From UBA2834 sp963623365 (GTDB lineage: Bacteria > Patescibacteriota > Saccharimonadia > Saccharimonadales > Saccharimonadaceae): a stretch of 58,808 bases of DNA. Numbering within the stretch: the stretch's first letter is position 1; each line of letters starts with the position of its first letter. Made by a program: the position numbers and the translations under genes. Under the pieces are notes generated by a model. The model had not been told where the DNA came from. It saw nothing but the letters and a program-made list of their open reading frames with translations, and did not search any database. Below, piece by piece: positions 36,522 through 44,125 of the stretch. The stretch spans positions 1-58,808 of the forward strand of contig CAVFJY010000007.1 of the NCBI GenBank assembly GCA_963623365.1, given 5' to 3'.

Positions 36522-36860
36522 ATGATTTATGAATTGCTGACTAATATAGCGAGTGGCGCTACAAGTAGAGCATTGAGCGGAGTAACTAACATTAATACGG
36601 TTGACGCTAATACGGACTTGAATGCGATGATTGGCACGATTTTGAGTGCAGTATATGGTGTAGTGGGGATTATTGCAGTGGTAATGATTATTTTGGGCGG
36701 GATTAGCTATGCAACCTCGCAAGGCGATCCTGGTAAGGTGAAAAAAGGTAAGGACACAATTTTGTATGGCATTATTGGTTTAGTAATTGTGTTATTAGCC
36801 TTTGCGATTACGAACTTTGTGCTGACGAATTTCTTTGGTGCAGCAACAACAACGGAATAA
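36522..36860 (+). CDS. T4SS pilin-family protein 6
   Basis: A 112-residue protein with a ~45-residue polar start, no clear signal peptide, and the module LGGISYATSQGDPGKVKKGK with two helices. Its module is nearly identical to that of pilin 5, suggesting recent duplication, but the outer domain is replaced. AAGGAG lies ~14 nt upstream of the ATG, a long spacing. It is followed by a strong terminator. Confidence 0.8.
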   Translation: MIYELLTNIASGATSRALSGVTNINTVDANTDLNAMIGTILSAVYGVVGIIAVVMIILGGISYATSQGDPGKVKKGKDTILYGIIGLVIVLLAFAITNFVLTNFFGAATTTE

Positions 36861-36874
36861 ATTCGAACTTTCGA

Positions 36875-36902
36875 AAAAAAGAGCGCAAAAGCGCTCTTTT
36901 TT
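36875..36902. terminator. Strong intrinsic terminator after pilin 6
   Basis: Perfect 12-bp stem AAAAAAGAGCGC (36875-36886) / GCGCTCTTTTTT (36891-36902) with an AAAA loop. Confidence 0.88.
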
Positions 36903-36990
36903 GATGCTTTTGTTGAGAGATGGGTTAATAGACAGAGTTAATATCGAAGGGGTGTAATATATGAATAATAGACGCTAATTTTGCAAGAAA

Positions 36991-37019
36991 AAAATCCACA
37001 GCCGATGGCGGTGGATTTT
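36991..37019 (-). terminator. Terminator of the Hsp20 gene
   Basis: Stem AAAATCCAC (36991-36999) / GTGGATTTT (37011-37019), followed on the minus strand by further T residues. Confidence 0.8.
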
Positions 37020-37038
37020 GAGAAATGACTCGATAAGA

Positions 37039-37548
37039 TTATTGAATCATAATGCGCTTTGGCGCTTCGGTCTTCTCTTTCTCGAAGGAGATAGTGAGGA
37101 CGCCGTCTTTGAGAATAGCTTCGACGCCGTCTTCTTTAACATCGACTGGCAAAGCAATGGTGCGGCTAAATTCGCCCCAATAGCATTCTTGAATGTGCCA
37201 TTGAGTAGCTTTGTCGTCTTCCCCGCCGTTTAAGACACCAGAAATGGTGAGGATTTTGTCGGAAATAGAAACGTCGAGATCTTTGCGCTCGATGCCAGCA
37301 GTGCGGGCTTTAATGACGAGCTTATCGGCAGTTTCGTAAACGTCGACAGCAAGCTGACCTGGCAATTCGTCAGGGTCTTCACCCCAACCATCATCGTCGC
37401 TAGGATATTGTTCATCTGCGATAGCTTCGGGAGTGTTGTCAGGAGTTTCCACCGGTTCCTCTTCTGCAACTAAACCTGAGTTGTCGCCCTCTAAGAAGGC
37501 GGCAGTGAGCTCATCGTCTAAGCTCAATTCGTCTTGTTTGCGAGCCAT
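37039..37548 (-). CDS. Hsp20/alpha-crystallin family small heat-shock protein
   Basis: A 169-residue holdase chaperone. The N-terminal ~70 residues are very acidic and probably disordered. The alpha-crystallin domain follows: LAVDVYETADKLVIKARTAG, GIERKDLDVSISDKILTISG, and the late GVLTISFEKE strand. The C-terminus ends IMIQ. A GTGGAGG site precedes the ATG. No CIRCE operator is visible upstream, so it is probably not under the same control as groES-groEL. Confidence 0.9.
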   Translation of the reverse strand: MARKQDELSLDDELTAAFLEGDNSGLVAEEEPVETPDNTPEAIADEQYPSDDDGWGEDPDELPGQLAVDVYETADKLVIKARTAGIERKDLDVSISDKILTISGVLNGGEDDKATQWHIQECYWGEFSRTIALPVDVKEDGVEAILKDGVLTISFEKEKTEAPKRIMIQ

Positions 37549-37588
37549 AAAATTATTTTTCCTCCACTAAATTACACTCTTAAGCTTT

Positions 37589-37617
37589 ATTATAAGGAGC
37601 TAAGTTTCTAAAATCAA
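37589..37617 (-). promoter_or_regulatory. Sigma70-type promoter of the Hsp20 gene
   Basis: On the minus strand TTGATT (37612-37617), 17 bp, TATAAT (37589-37594). Confidence 0.55.
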
Positions 37618-37636
37618 GAGAAAAGGAGGAAATGTT

Positions 37637-38302
37637 GTGAAAAATACAATAGTTGGACAAATTTCGGAGATGTTCTGCCCGCATTTCTGTATTTCTTGTG
37701 CAAAAGTCGGTGGAATACTATGTGAATGTTGTAAAAAATACATACTAGAACAATGAGAGGCGCGTTGCGTGAATTGTGGTGATGAGCTCGTCGAAGGGCG
37801 TTGTGGCAAGTGCGCGCTGCCCTTTTTAAAACAGTTTTGCGTAGGGCCACGCGAGGAAGCTTTGCGTGAATTAGTGAGTGTATATAAATATAAATCGGTG
37901 CGAGCGGCGGGAATGGTGCTAGCGGAGTTGATAGTGGAGATATTGGATGAGGACGAATATATGGTGGTACCGCTGCCGACGATTATGCGACATATTCGAG
38001 AGCGTGGCTTTGACCATATGTTAAAGTTGGCACAAGCGATGATGCGATGTCGAGAGGGTTTGATAGTTGAACAGGCGCTAGTACGAGTGAATAAGACAGT
38101 ACAAGTTGGTGCAAGTGAGGAAAGACGCAGAGAACAAGCGAAAAGCGCCTACAAGGTGCGAGAAGAGCTAGATATAGACGCGAATTATTTGTTAGTAGAT
38201 GATGTATGGACGACAGGCAGTAGCATGCAGGCGGCATGCGAAGTATTGCGAGCGCGAGGCTGTCAAAAAATTAATATCGCCGTTGTAGCGCGAAATGGCT
38301 AA
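37637..38302 (+). CDS. comF: ComF-family phosphoribosyltransferase with in-frame TGA
   Basis: The frame from GTG at 37637 (after AGGAGG) encodes a ComF-type zinc ribbon, but a TGA at 37754-37756 (codon 40) interrupts it. Before the stop: FCPHFCISC and LCECC. After it, in the same frame: RCVNCGDELVEGRCGKC, then the phosphoribosyltransferase domain with the PRPP motif YLLVDDVWTTGSS. The cysteine spacing is only normal if the codon is read through. ComF proteins act in DNA uptake. Options: nonsense mutation (pseudogene), readthrough or recoding, sequencing error, or reinitiation at GTG 37769 giving a 177-aa protein with half a zinc ribbon. TGA is a normal stop elsewhere in the window. Confidence 0.72.
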
Positions 38303-38304
38303 AT

Positions 38305-38706
38305 TTAGACAGTAGTCGAGCCGCCAATGGCGGTAATGACGAAGTTGACAATAGCGTAAGAAAGGATAGCGATAATGAGGCCGATAATTGCGTACATGAT
38401 GGTGTTTTTGGCGTCGGCAACCTTTTTGCTGTCGCCGGCGGAAATAACGTAGCGAATGCCGCCGATAATTAACATTACAACAGAGATAATGCCAACAGCA
38501 TAAAGGACGGTGTTGGTAATCTTAGTAAAGACACCATCAACACCAATCAGATTTTCGGGCATACCATTGCCGCGAGCAGCTTCAGCGCCAGCCAAAGCAG
38601 GATTTTCGTAGTTATTGATAGTGGCCATAGCGCGACCAGCTAAAATAGTAACCATAGCGGCTGCGCCGGTGAGAATTTGGCCAATCTTCTTGAAAGTCTG
38701 TTTCAT
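38305..38706 (-). CDS. T4SS pilin-family protein 7
   Basis: A 133-residue protein: signal peptide (ends RAMATI), short polar segment, then IIGGIRYVISAGDSKKVADAK between two hydrophobic helices and a GGSTTV tail. It lies apart from and opposite to the main pilin array and is the most divergent copy (GDSKK instead of GDPGK). On the minus strand TATAAT lies ~40 nt upstream and AAGGA ~15 nt upstream. It converges with comF, 2 bp apart, with no terminator visible. Confidence 0.8.
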   Translation of the reverse strand: MKQTFKKIGQILTGAAAMVTILAGRAMATINNYENPALAGAEAARGNGMPENLIGVDGVFTKITNTVLYAVGIISVVMLIIGGIRYVISAGDSKKVADAKNTIMYAIIGLIIAILSYAIVNFVITAIGGSTTV

Positions 38707-38772
38707 TGAATTAATTACTTATCCTTAAAGCTAGATAGATTATAATGCAAAAGGGCAAAAAAATCAAGCGGG

Positions 38773-38801
38773 CTGACTTTTTGGGATAACTGTGCTAGAA
38801 T
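38773..38801 (+). promoter_or_regulatory. Promoter of tRNA-Ser(GCU)
   Basis: CTGACT (38773-38778), 17 bp, TAGAAT (38796-38801). The TGACTTTTTGGG stretch is shared with the promoters at 45514 and 50255. Confidence 0.5.
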
Positions 38802-38811
38802 AGCTCGTATT

Positions 38812-38904
38812 GGAGGGTTACCCAAGTGGCTGAAGGGGACGGTTTGCTAAATCGTTAGACTGGCGAAAGCTGGTGCGAGAGTTCGAATCTCTCACCCTCC
38901 GCCA
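38812..38904 (+). tRNA. tRNA-Ser(GCU)
   Basis: Class II tRNA of 93 nt with encoded CCA. Acceptor GGAGGGT pairs with ACCCTCC. The anticodon stem ACGGT/ATCGT has loop TTGCTAA (anticodon GCT), with a long variable arm and T arm GAGAGTTCGAATCTCTC. It reads AGC/AGU. Confidence 0.93.
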
Positions 38905-38953
38905 AAAGATACTCACACGGTGGGTATTTTTTGTTGCAGAGCTGAAAAAATGT

Positions 38954-38959
38954 TACAAT
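38954..38959 (+). promoter_or_regulatory. -10 box, leaderless-type promoter
   Basis: TACAAT ends 6 nt before the ATG at 38966. Confidence 0.4.
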
Positions 38960-38965
38960 GAGCTT

Positions 38966-39427
38966 ATGGCAAAGACGATGGTAAATTGGGAGGCACGCGA
39001 ATATATTGAACAGAAGAAAAATTCTGGTTGGTATATTGGTTTTGCTCTGATCGTAGTGGCATTTATTGCGCTGGCGATTGTTCTACAATATTGGATGTTT
39101 ATACCAGTGGTTGTATTAGCGGCAATTGCATTATTGATTTATGTGCTAAGACCGCCGCGTTTATTACACTATTCGTTAGACGAAAAAGGCCTGACGGAAG
39201 GCAATAACTTACACGTGTACGAGAATTTTAAGTCGTTTGGAGTATTGAATGATGGCGGACATTATTCAATTGTGCTGTCGCCGAAGAATCGCTTTGGGCT
39301 GAGATTGAGGGTGTACTTCCCTGAAACGGAGGGTGAAGAAATTGTGGATATCTTTGGTGCGCATTTGCCGATGGAAGAAGTGAAATTGGATGTGGTTGAT
39401 AAAATTGTGCGCTGGTTGAGGATTTAG
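38966..39427 (+). CDS. Membrane protein with two helices, unknown function
   Basis: A 153-residue protein: polar start (NWEAREYIEQKKNSGWYIG), two adjacent transmembrane helices (~20-65), then a soluble C-terminal domain of mixed beta/alpha character (LHYSLDEKGLTEGNNLHVYE). The layout resembles small PH-like or DUF-type membrane proteins common in CPR genomes; I cannot name the family. The frame is open into the tRNA upstream, but the ATG at 38966 fits the -10 box and the membrane-protein start. Confidence 0.75.
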   Translation: MAKTMVNWEAREYIEQKKNSGWYIGFALIVVAFIALAIVLQYWMFIPVVVLAAIALLIYVLRPPRLLHYSLDEKGLTEGNNLHVYENFKSFGVLNDGGHYSIVLSPKNRFGLRLRVYFPETEGEEIVDIFGAHLPMEEVKLDVVDKIVRWLRI

Positions 39428-39482
39428 CTCAAGCGTGTTATATTTAAAACAATAGATTAGATAAAAGATAAAGGTGGGCAAA

Positions 39483-39983
39483 ATGGACCAAGCAAATGGA
39501 GCGACTCAAGACGAGTTGCAACAAGCAATCAATAGTATTACAGGCGGCGGAGCGACAGCAAGTGCGGACCCGGTAGCAGAGATTACGAATAAAATTGCAG
39601 CAGAACCAGCGGCAGCGACGACAGTGGCGGCGCCAGCGACAGCGGCAACTGCGCCAATTGCGCCTGCAATGTCAAATACAATTGATGGGATTCCAGTTGA
39701 AACGAAAGCGATGTATGGCGATCCGGATTTAGATAAAGTGAAGTCGATGGCTTTGAGTGATTTGCGACCGATTCTGGAAAAAGTTGATATTGCGCCAGAT
39801 AAGAAATTCATGATTTATAAAGATATTATTGAGCTGACTGAAGATAAGGCATGTATTGAACCGGCCTATAATTCGGCTCGCCTAATTGAAGACGAGAAAA
39901 CGAAGGGTGAGGCGTTGGTTTATATCGTTGAATGTATCGATAAACTCGGCATTCAGATGACTATCGGAACTGACCAACAATAG
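39483..39983 (+). CDS. Ala/Thr-rich protein of unknown function
   Basis: A 166-residue soluble protein. Residues ~20-65 are a low-complexity Ala/Thr/Pro region. The C-terminal ~95 residues (LSDLRPILEKVDIAPDKKFM, then YKDIIELTEDKACIEPAYNS) look like a compact helical domain. I do not recognise the family. An AAAGGTGG site lies just before the ATG; a GTG 9 nt upstream is an alternative start. A clear terminator follows. Confidence 0.7.
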   Translation: MDQANGATQDELQQAINSITGGGATASADPVAEITNKIAAEPAAATTVAAPATAATAPIAPAMSNTIDGIPVETKAMYGDPDLDKVKSMALSDLRPILEKVDIAPDKKFMIYKDIIELTEDKACIEPAYNSARLIEDEKTKGEALVYIVECIDKLGIQMTIGTDQQ

Positions 39984-40000
39984 GACATATCTAATCTAGA

Positions 40001-40032
40001 AAAATACCACCACTCCTCCGGTGGTATTTTTA
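40001..40032 (+). terminator. Intrinsic terminator
   Basis: Stem AAAATACCACC (40001-40011) / GGTGGTATTTT (40020-40030) followed by T residues. Confidence 0.85.
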
Positions 40033-40078
40033 TTGGCAAAAAAGTAATCCGCCCGTGGGGGCGGATGAAGAGAAAGGT

Positions 40079-40294
40079 TTAGATAGGAATACGACCATGG
40101 CCACCGCAAACGGGGCAACGGCTAGGACAGCCAGAAAAGGAATTGACGTGGCTGTTATTATCGATGCCGCTACCGTTGCAGTAGGGACAAATACGACCGT
40201 TCTGAGCGGCAGTTTCGATTATGCGCTGAGTGCGGCGGTCGATGAATTGCTGACGAGCGCGGCGAAAAAAGTTAGTAATAGGTGAAGTTTTCAT
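40079..40294 (-). CDS. Small DnaJ-type zinc-ribbon protein
   Basis: A 71-residue protein: a basic N-terminal half (FFRRARQQFIDRRTQRII), then CPYCNGSG and CPVCGGHGRI, a pair of CxxCxGxG motifs as in the DnaJ zinc centre. It would bind one zinc ion. GGGAGGAG precedes the ATG at 40294. It lies just downstream of groEL on the same strand, so a link to protein folding is possible but unproven. Confidence 0.65.
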   Translation of the reverse strand: MKTSPITNFFRRARQQFIDRRTQRIIETAAQNGRICPYCNGSGIDNNSHVNSFSGCPSRCPVCGGHGRIPI

Positions 40295-40377
40295 GCTTCT
40301 CCTCCCTTTCTGTAAAAAGAACACTACGAGTTACGAGCTTGGCTATTATAACATGAAAGTTGTTACTTAGCAATGGA

Positions 40378-40411
40378 CAAAAAAATACCCCCTTACGGAA
40401 GTATTTTTTTG
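40378..40411. terminator. Terminator of groES-groEL
   Basis: Perfect 11-bp stem CAAAAAAATAC (40378-40388) / GTATTTTTTTG (40401-40411). Confidence 0.75.
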
Positions 40412-40436
40412 TGTGAGGTAGATGTGGGAGGTGTGT

Positions 40437-42062
40437 TTAGTACATGCCGCCCATGCCAGCACCAGCAGCGGCGGAATTATCTTTCTCAGGGAGATCGACA
40501 ATGAGCGCGCCCATAGTGATGGTAGTAGCAGCGATACTAACGGCATTTTGAACAGCTTCACGGGTGACACGAGCTGGGTCAATGATACCTTCCTGCTTGA
40601 GATCAATTAAGCCATTCTCAGGCGACATGACATTGATGCCCAGCCCGTCTTTGGCGGCTTCAACTTGTGCAAGAAGCGCTTGGCTGTTGAGGCCGGCATT
40701 TTCCATGATTTGAGTAAAGGGGGCCTTAAGAGCGTTCTTGAGAATAGTTGCACCGGCGTTGTCGTCTTTGAGCTTTTTGCTGAGATTAACGAGCGTAACA
40801 CCACCACCTGGAACGATGCCTTCATCGAGAGCGGCCTTAGTAGCAGCGACAGCATCGTCGACGCGATATTTTTTCTCGTCGATTTCGGTTTCGGTAGCGC
40901 CACCAACTTTGATAACGGCGACACGGCCCTTGAGGGCGGCAGCGCGCTTGTTGAATTCACCAGTTTCGTAATCAGAAGTGGAAGCTTCGGCTTGAGCTTC
41001 GATTTGAGCGATACGAGCCTTGACGGCGGCCGGTTTACCGGCGCCTTTAATGATAGTTGTTTCATCTTTGGTGGCGATAATCTTATGAGCAGAACCGAGT
41101 ACCTCGAGACCGGAATTTTCAAGACTCATACCTTTATCGGCAGAGACAACGGTAGCGCCGGTGAGAATAGCGATATCTTCCATAATTTCTTTGCGGCGAT
41201 CACCGAAAGATGGAGCTTTGAGGACAAGCGTATTGAAGACGCCTTTGAGTTTGTTGAGTACGAGAACGCTGAGCGCTTCGCCTTCGACTTCTTCGGCGAT
41301 AATCACGAGGTCCTTGCGACCAGTCTGAGCCATTTTCTCGAGGAAAGGCACGATATCGTTGACGGCAGAGATTTTCTTATCGGTAATAAGGATTTCTGGT
41401 TTGTCGAAAGTTGCTTCTTGACGGTTAGCATCAGTAATAAAGAAAGCGGAAGCAAAGCCTTTGTCGTAAGTGAAGCCTTCGGTAATCTCGGATTGCATTT
41501 CGAGGCCTTGACCTTGCTCGACGGTAACAACACCGTCTTTGCCGATTTTCTCGATTACGTCGGCGATAAGCTTGCCGATTTCGGCATCGCCAGCAGAAAT
41601 AGTGGCAACTTCAGCGATTTTTTGGCTGTCGCCATCGATTTTTTCGGCAGTTTTATTGATGCCTTTAATAATTTCAGCGCCAGCGGCTTCGATGCCTTTG
41701 CGCAAATCCATCGGATTATGGCCAGCAGCGATAAGCTTATTGGCTTCGGCGATGATATTGTAAGTTAGGACAGTGACGGTAGTGGTGCCATCGCCGGCAA
41801 CTTTATTGAGTTTTTGGGCGGCAGTTTTAATAAGTTTGGCGCCCATATCGTAGCCGCGAGTGTAATCGTCTTCTTTGCCGAGGTCGATTGCTTCGGCAAC
41901 GGTTACGCCATCGTGAGTGATGGTTGGTGTGCCGTAGCTTTTGTCGATAATGACATTGCGGCCTTTGGGGCCGAAGGTAACCTTGACGGCGTCATAGAGG
42001 GCCTTAGCGCCACCGAGAACTTTCTCGCGGGCCTCGGCATCATAAAATACTTTTTTTGCCAT
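40437..42062 (-). CDS. groL: Chaperonin GroEL (60 kDa)
   Basis: A 541-residue ATP-driven folding chamber subunit. The N-terminus is AKKVFYDAEAREKVLGGA; the ATP-binding block VTFGPKGRNVIIDKSYGTPT and AGDGTTTVTVL follow, with QGLEMQSEITEGFTYDKG in the apical domain and the characteristic Gly/Met tail GAGMGGMY. Length and motifs are normal. It is 12 bp downstream of groES and shares its heat-shock control. Confidence 0.98.
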   Translation of the reverse strand: MAKKVFYDAEAREKVLGGAKALYDAVKVTFGPKGRNVIIDKSYGTPTITHDGVTVAEAIDLGKEDDYTRGYDMGAKLIKTAAQKLNKVAGDGTTTVTVLTYNIIAEANKLIAAGHNPMDLRKGIEAAGAEIIKGINKTAEKIDGDSQKIAEVATISAGDAEIGKLIADVIEKIGKDGVVTVEQGQGLEMQSEITEGFTYDKGFASAFFITDANRQEATFDKPEILITDKKISAVNDIVPFLEKMAQTGRKDLVIIAEEVEGEALSVLVLNKLKGVFNTLVLKAPSFGDRRKEIMEDIAILTGATVVSADKGMSLENSGLEVLGSAHKIIATKDETTIIKGAGKPAAVKARIAQIEAQAEASTSDYETGEFNKRAAALKGRVAVIKVGGATETEIDEKKYRVDDAVAATKAALDEGIVPGGGVTLVNLSKKLKDDNAGATILKNALKAPFTQIMENAGLNSQALLAQVEAAKDGLGINVMSPENGLIDLKQEGIIDPARVTREAVQNAVSIAATTITMGALIVDLPEKDNSAAAGAGMGGMY

Positions 42063-42074
42063 GAATGAAACTCC

Positions 42075-42329
42075 TTATAATGTGGCGAGAGCGTCTTCTT
42101 CTTTGATAATCAGATACTCTTCCCCGTTAACTTTAACCTCGGTTGCGGAATATTCGCGATAAAGGATGCGGTCGCCAGCTTTAATATTTTTTACGTCTGG
42201 ACCGACGGATTCGACAACTGCAGTGTTTTGCTTCTCTTTTGCTTCGCCAAGAAGAATACCGGAAGCGGTCTGTTCGACAGCGGCATCTTTCTTTGCGACA
42301 ACACGATCGGCAAGAGGTTTAATAGCCAT
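42075..42329 (-). CDS. groS: Co-chaperonin GroES (10 kDa)
   Basis: An 84-residue lid for GroEL. It begins IKPLADRVVAKKDAAVEQTA, has the mobile loop SGILLGEA, and ends DRILYREYSATEVKVNGEEY plus an acidic tail. It is slightly shorter than E. coli GroES (97 aa). TAGGAGG lies before the ATG. Promoter and CIRCE operator lie ~35-75 bp upstream. Confidence 0.97.
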   Translation of the reverse strand: MAIKPLADRVVAKKDAAVEQTASGILLGEAKEKQNTAVVESVGPDVKNIKAGDRILYREYSATEVKVNGEEYLIIKEEDALATL

Positions 42330-42359
42330 ATTTTCCTCCTAATAAATTGGTACAAGTTC

Positions 42360-42388
42360 AGTGTAACGCGTCATTTTAGCACTGTCAA
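42360..42388 (-). promoter_or_regulatory. Sigma70-type promoter of groES-groEL
   Basis: On the minus strand TTGACA (42383-42388), 17 bp, TACACT (42360-42365). The -35 box lies inside the CIRCE element, so a bound repressor would block polymerase. Confidence 0.7.
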
Positions 42389-42402
42389 GCGTCGAGTGCT
42401 AA
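42376..42402. promoter_or_regulatory. CIRCE operator (HrcA binding site)
   Basis: TTAGCACTG-N9-GAGTGCTAA matches the CIRCE consensus TTAGCACTC-N9-GAGTGCTAA except for one base in the left arm. It predicts HrcA control of groES-groEL; hrcA itself is not in the window. Confidence 0.92.
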
Positions 42403-42473
42403 TTTCGGATTTGAGGCTTATATTTTGAGTAACGGCGATAGTTGAATGGTAGTGAGCCTGAGTATGAAAATGC

Positions 42474-42479
42474 TATCAT
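42474..42479 (+). promoter_or_regulatory. -10 box, leaderless-type promoter
   Basis: TATCAT ends 6 nt before the ATG at 42486. The stretch TATCATAAAGATATGA is repeated exactly at 44114. Confidence 0.45.
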
Positions 42480-42485
42480 AAAGAT

Positions 42486-44111
42486 ATGATGTGGAGGAAA
42501 ATTGAGCGACGCGTGGCGGCGTTTGTGAAAATATATTATCGACCATTTTTGTGCTTGTTTGCGCTAAACGTTGTAGCTTTAGTGACGCTGCTAAGAGATA
42601 ATTATAGTTTTACGGATGATTTATACCGGGCGATTTATGGCGATGCGTGGTCGGGCGATTTTAACCGATACGCGTCGAGTGGATTGAGCTATTTATTACA
42701 TCAGAGTTTTCGCTTATTTGATATTTCGCCGATTCCGCAGCTGGTGGCGATGGGGATAATGGCGGCGACGAGTATGATGTTGGTGAAATTATTTGTGGAC
42801 GAACCGCGGAGTTTGAAAAAGAGTGGGTGGCCACTGTTGATGGCAAGTTTGATTACGCTGAGTCCATTAATGATGAATGCGTGGATGTATAAATTTGATG
42901 CGCCGTGTATGGCGTTAGCGATATTTGTGAGTGTGCTACCCTATGCGCTATGTTGGGGAAAAATTAAGTGGGCAGAAATTAAAGACGGAAATGGGCTGGT
43001 GGTATTTAAGTTTATGTTGCGGTTGCTGGTGATTTTGGTGAGTGTACTAATAATGTGGATGAGTTTCCAGGCGGCGTGCGGGATATTTCTAGCAGTGGGG
43101 CTAAGTTTGATAATAAAAGACCGAATTGAGCAGCGACCGCGAAATTGTTTTCAGGCAATGGTATTTATGAGTGCATACTTGGCGGCGTCGGCGTTGGCGT
43201 ATTTGTTGGTAAAGGATGGCAATTATTACCGAAATATTAGTACTTTTGCGCCGGCGGAGATGTTGAGCGGGGTGATGAGTAATTTGTCTTTGGTGTTGCA
43301 ATGTATGTTGGATTCATTGACGGTATGGTGGGGGGTGCTGATTGTGGTGATTGTAATTTTGATGATGATATTAGTGAGTGGACGGAAAGCGGACTGGCAC
43401 AAGGGAGCGCTGATGTTAATCTATTTAGGAGTGGTGCTAGTAGTGGCAATTGGCCCATATTTGGCGTTGGAAGAATTTCCGATAAATGGACGATCGATGC
43501 TGGGCGGTTGTTGGGCATTGACGCTGTTTCTGTTGCTAGGATGGTCGCAATTGGAGCGCACGCAACGACGAAGAAAATGGTTAATATGTGTGCCGGTCGT
43601 GATTCTATTGTATGGCTTTATGACTTTTGCGTGGAGCTTTGGTAATGCATTGGCGAGTCAATATGAGCATGATACGATGCGAGTGACGATGATTGCGCAA
43701 GATCTCGCGGAAATTTATACAACAGCGGAAGATTTTAGTGAACGGGCATTTAGAATTACGGGGAGTGTGGGCTTATCGGCAGTGATGACAGAACATTTTC
43801 GGGTGTTTCCGGCGGCGAAATATGTATTTTTCATTGCACAGGAGGGGGTGAATAGTGATGCACTAGGGCATTATCGCTTGTTTGATTATAGTGATATTAA
43901 TACGGACTGGGTGACGGATTGGTTTGATGCAGATTATGATTGCGGGACAGGCGAATATGAGACTTTGCGAGAGAATTATTATTATACAATTCGAGAGAGT
44001 GTGGAAGGAATCAAGGGGAAAAATTTGGTATGTATTGATTTGGCGGAGGAAGCGCGTTCGAGCTATTATGATGCGATTCGACCGATATTCTCTCCGATAT
44101 TGCCTAAATAA
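42486..44111 (+). CDS. GtrII-like membrane glycosyltransferase
   Basis: A 541-residue polytopic protein with about ten hydrophobic helices, resembling the glucosyltransferase GtrII family (GT-C type), which modifies surface glycans on the outer face of the membrane. Supporting motifs are the acidic pair in the first outside loop (DNYSFTDDLYRAIYGDAW) and MMNAWMYKFDAPCMALAIF near helix 4. A soluble C-terminal ~110 residues follow the last helix. The nearest ATG pair is at 42486/42489; the first fits the promoter spacing. Confidence 0.75.
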   Translation: MMWRKIERRVAAFVKIYYRPFLCLFALNVVALVTLLRDNYSFTDDLYRAIYGDAWSGDFNRYASSGLSYLLHQSFRLFDISPIPQLVAMGIMAATSMMLVKLFVDEPRSLKKSGWPLLMASLITLSPLMMNAWMYKFDAPCMALAIFVSVLPYALCWGKIKWAEIKDGNGLVVFKFMLRLLVILVSVLIMWMSFQAACGIFLAVGLSLIIKDRIEQRPRNCFQAMVFMSAYLAASALAYLLVKDGNYYRNISTFAPAEMLSGVMSNLSLVLQCMLDSLTVWWGVLIVVIVILMMILVSGRKADWHKGALMLIYLGVVLVVAIGPYLALEEFPINGRSMLGGCWALTLFLLLGWSQLERTQRRRKWLICVPVVILLYGFMTFAWSFGNALASQYEHDTMRVTMIAQDLAEIYTTAEDFSERAFRITGSVGLSAVMTEHFRVFPAAKYVFFIAQEGVNSDALGHYRLFDYSDINTDWVTDWFDADYDCGTGEYETLRENYYYTIRESVEGIKGKNLVCIDLAEEARSSYYDAIRPIFSPILPK

Positions 44112-44113
44112 GG

Positions 44114-44119
44114 TATCAT
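44114..44119 (+). promoter_or_regulatory. -10 box, leaderless-type promoter
   Basis: TATCAT ends 6 nt before the ATG at 44126, right after the upstream stop codon; identical 16-bp sequence to that at 42474. Confidence 0.45.
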
Positions 44120-44125
44120 AAAGAT

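Noticed and set aside
37754..37756. Genome-wide TGA recoding (as in SR1/Gracilibacteria)
   Set aside because: TGA serves as the normal stop of several intact genes here, and no other gene in the window contains an internal TGA.
40055..40285. 76-codon plus-strand frame
   Set aside because: Antisense to the small zinc-ribbon protein, which has paired CxxCxGxG motifs and a good ribosome binding site.
40665..41768. Plus-strand frame of 367 codons opposite groEL
   Set aside because: Antisense to a fully supported groEL; typical shadow frame from biased codon use.
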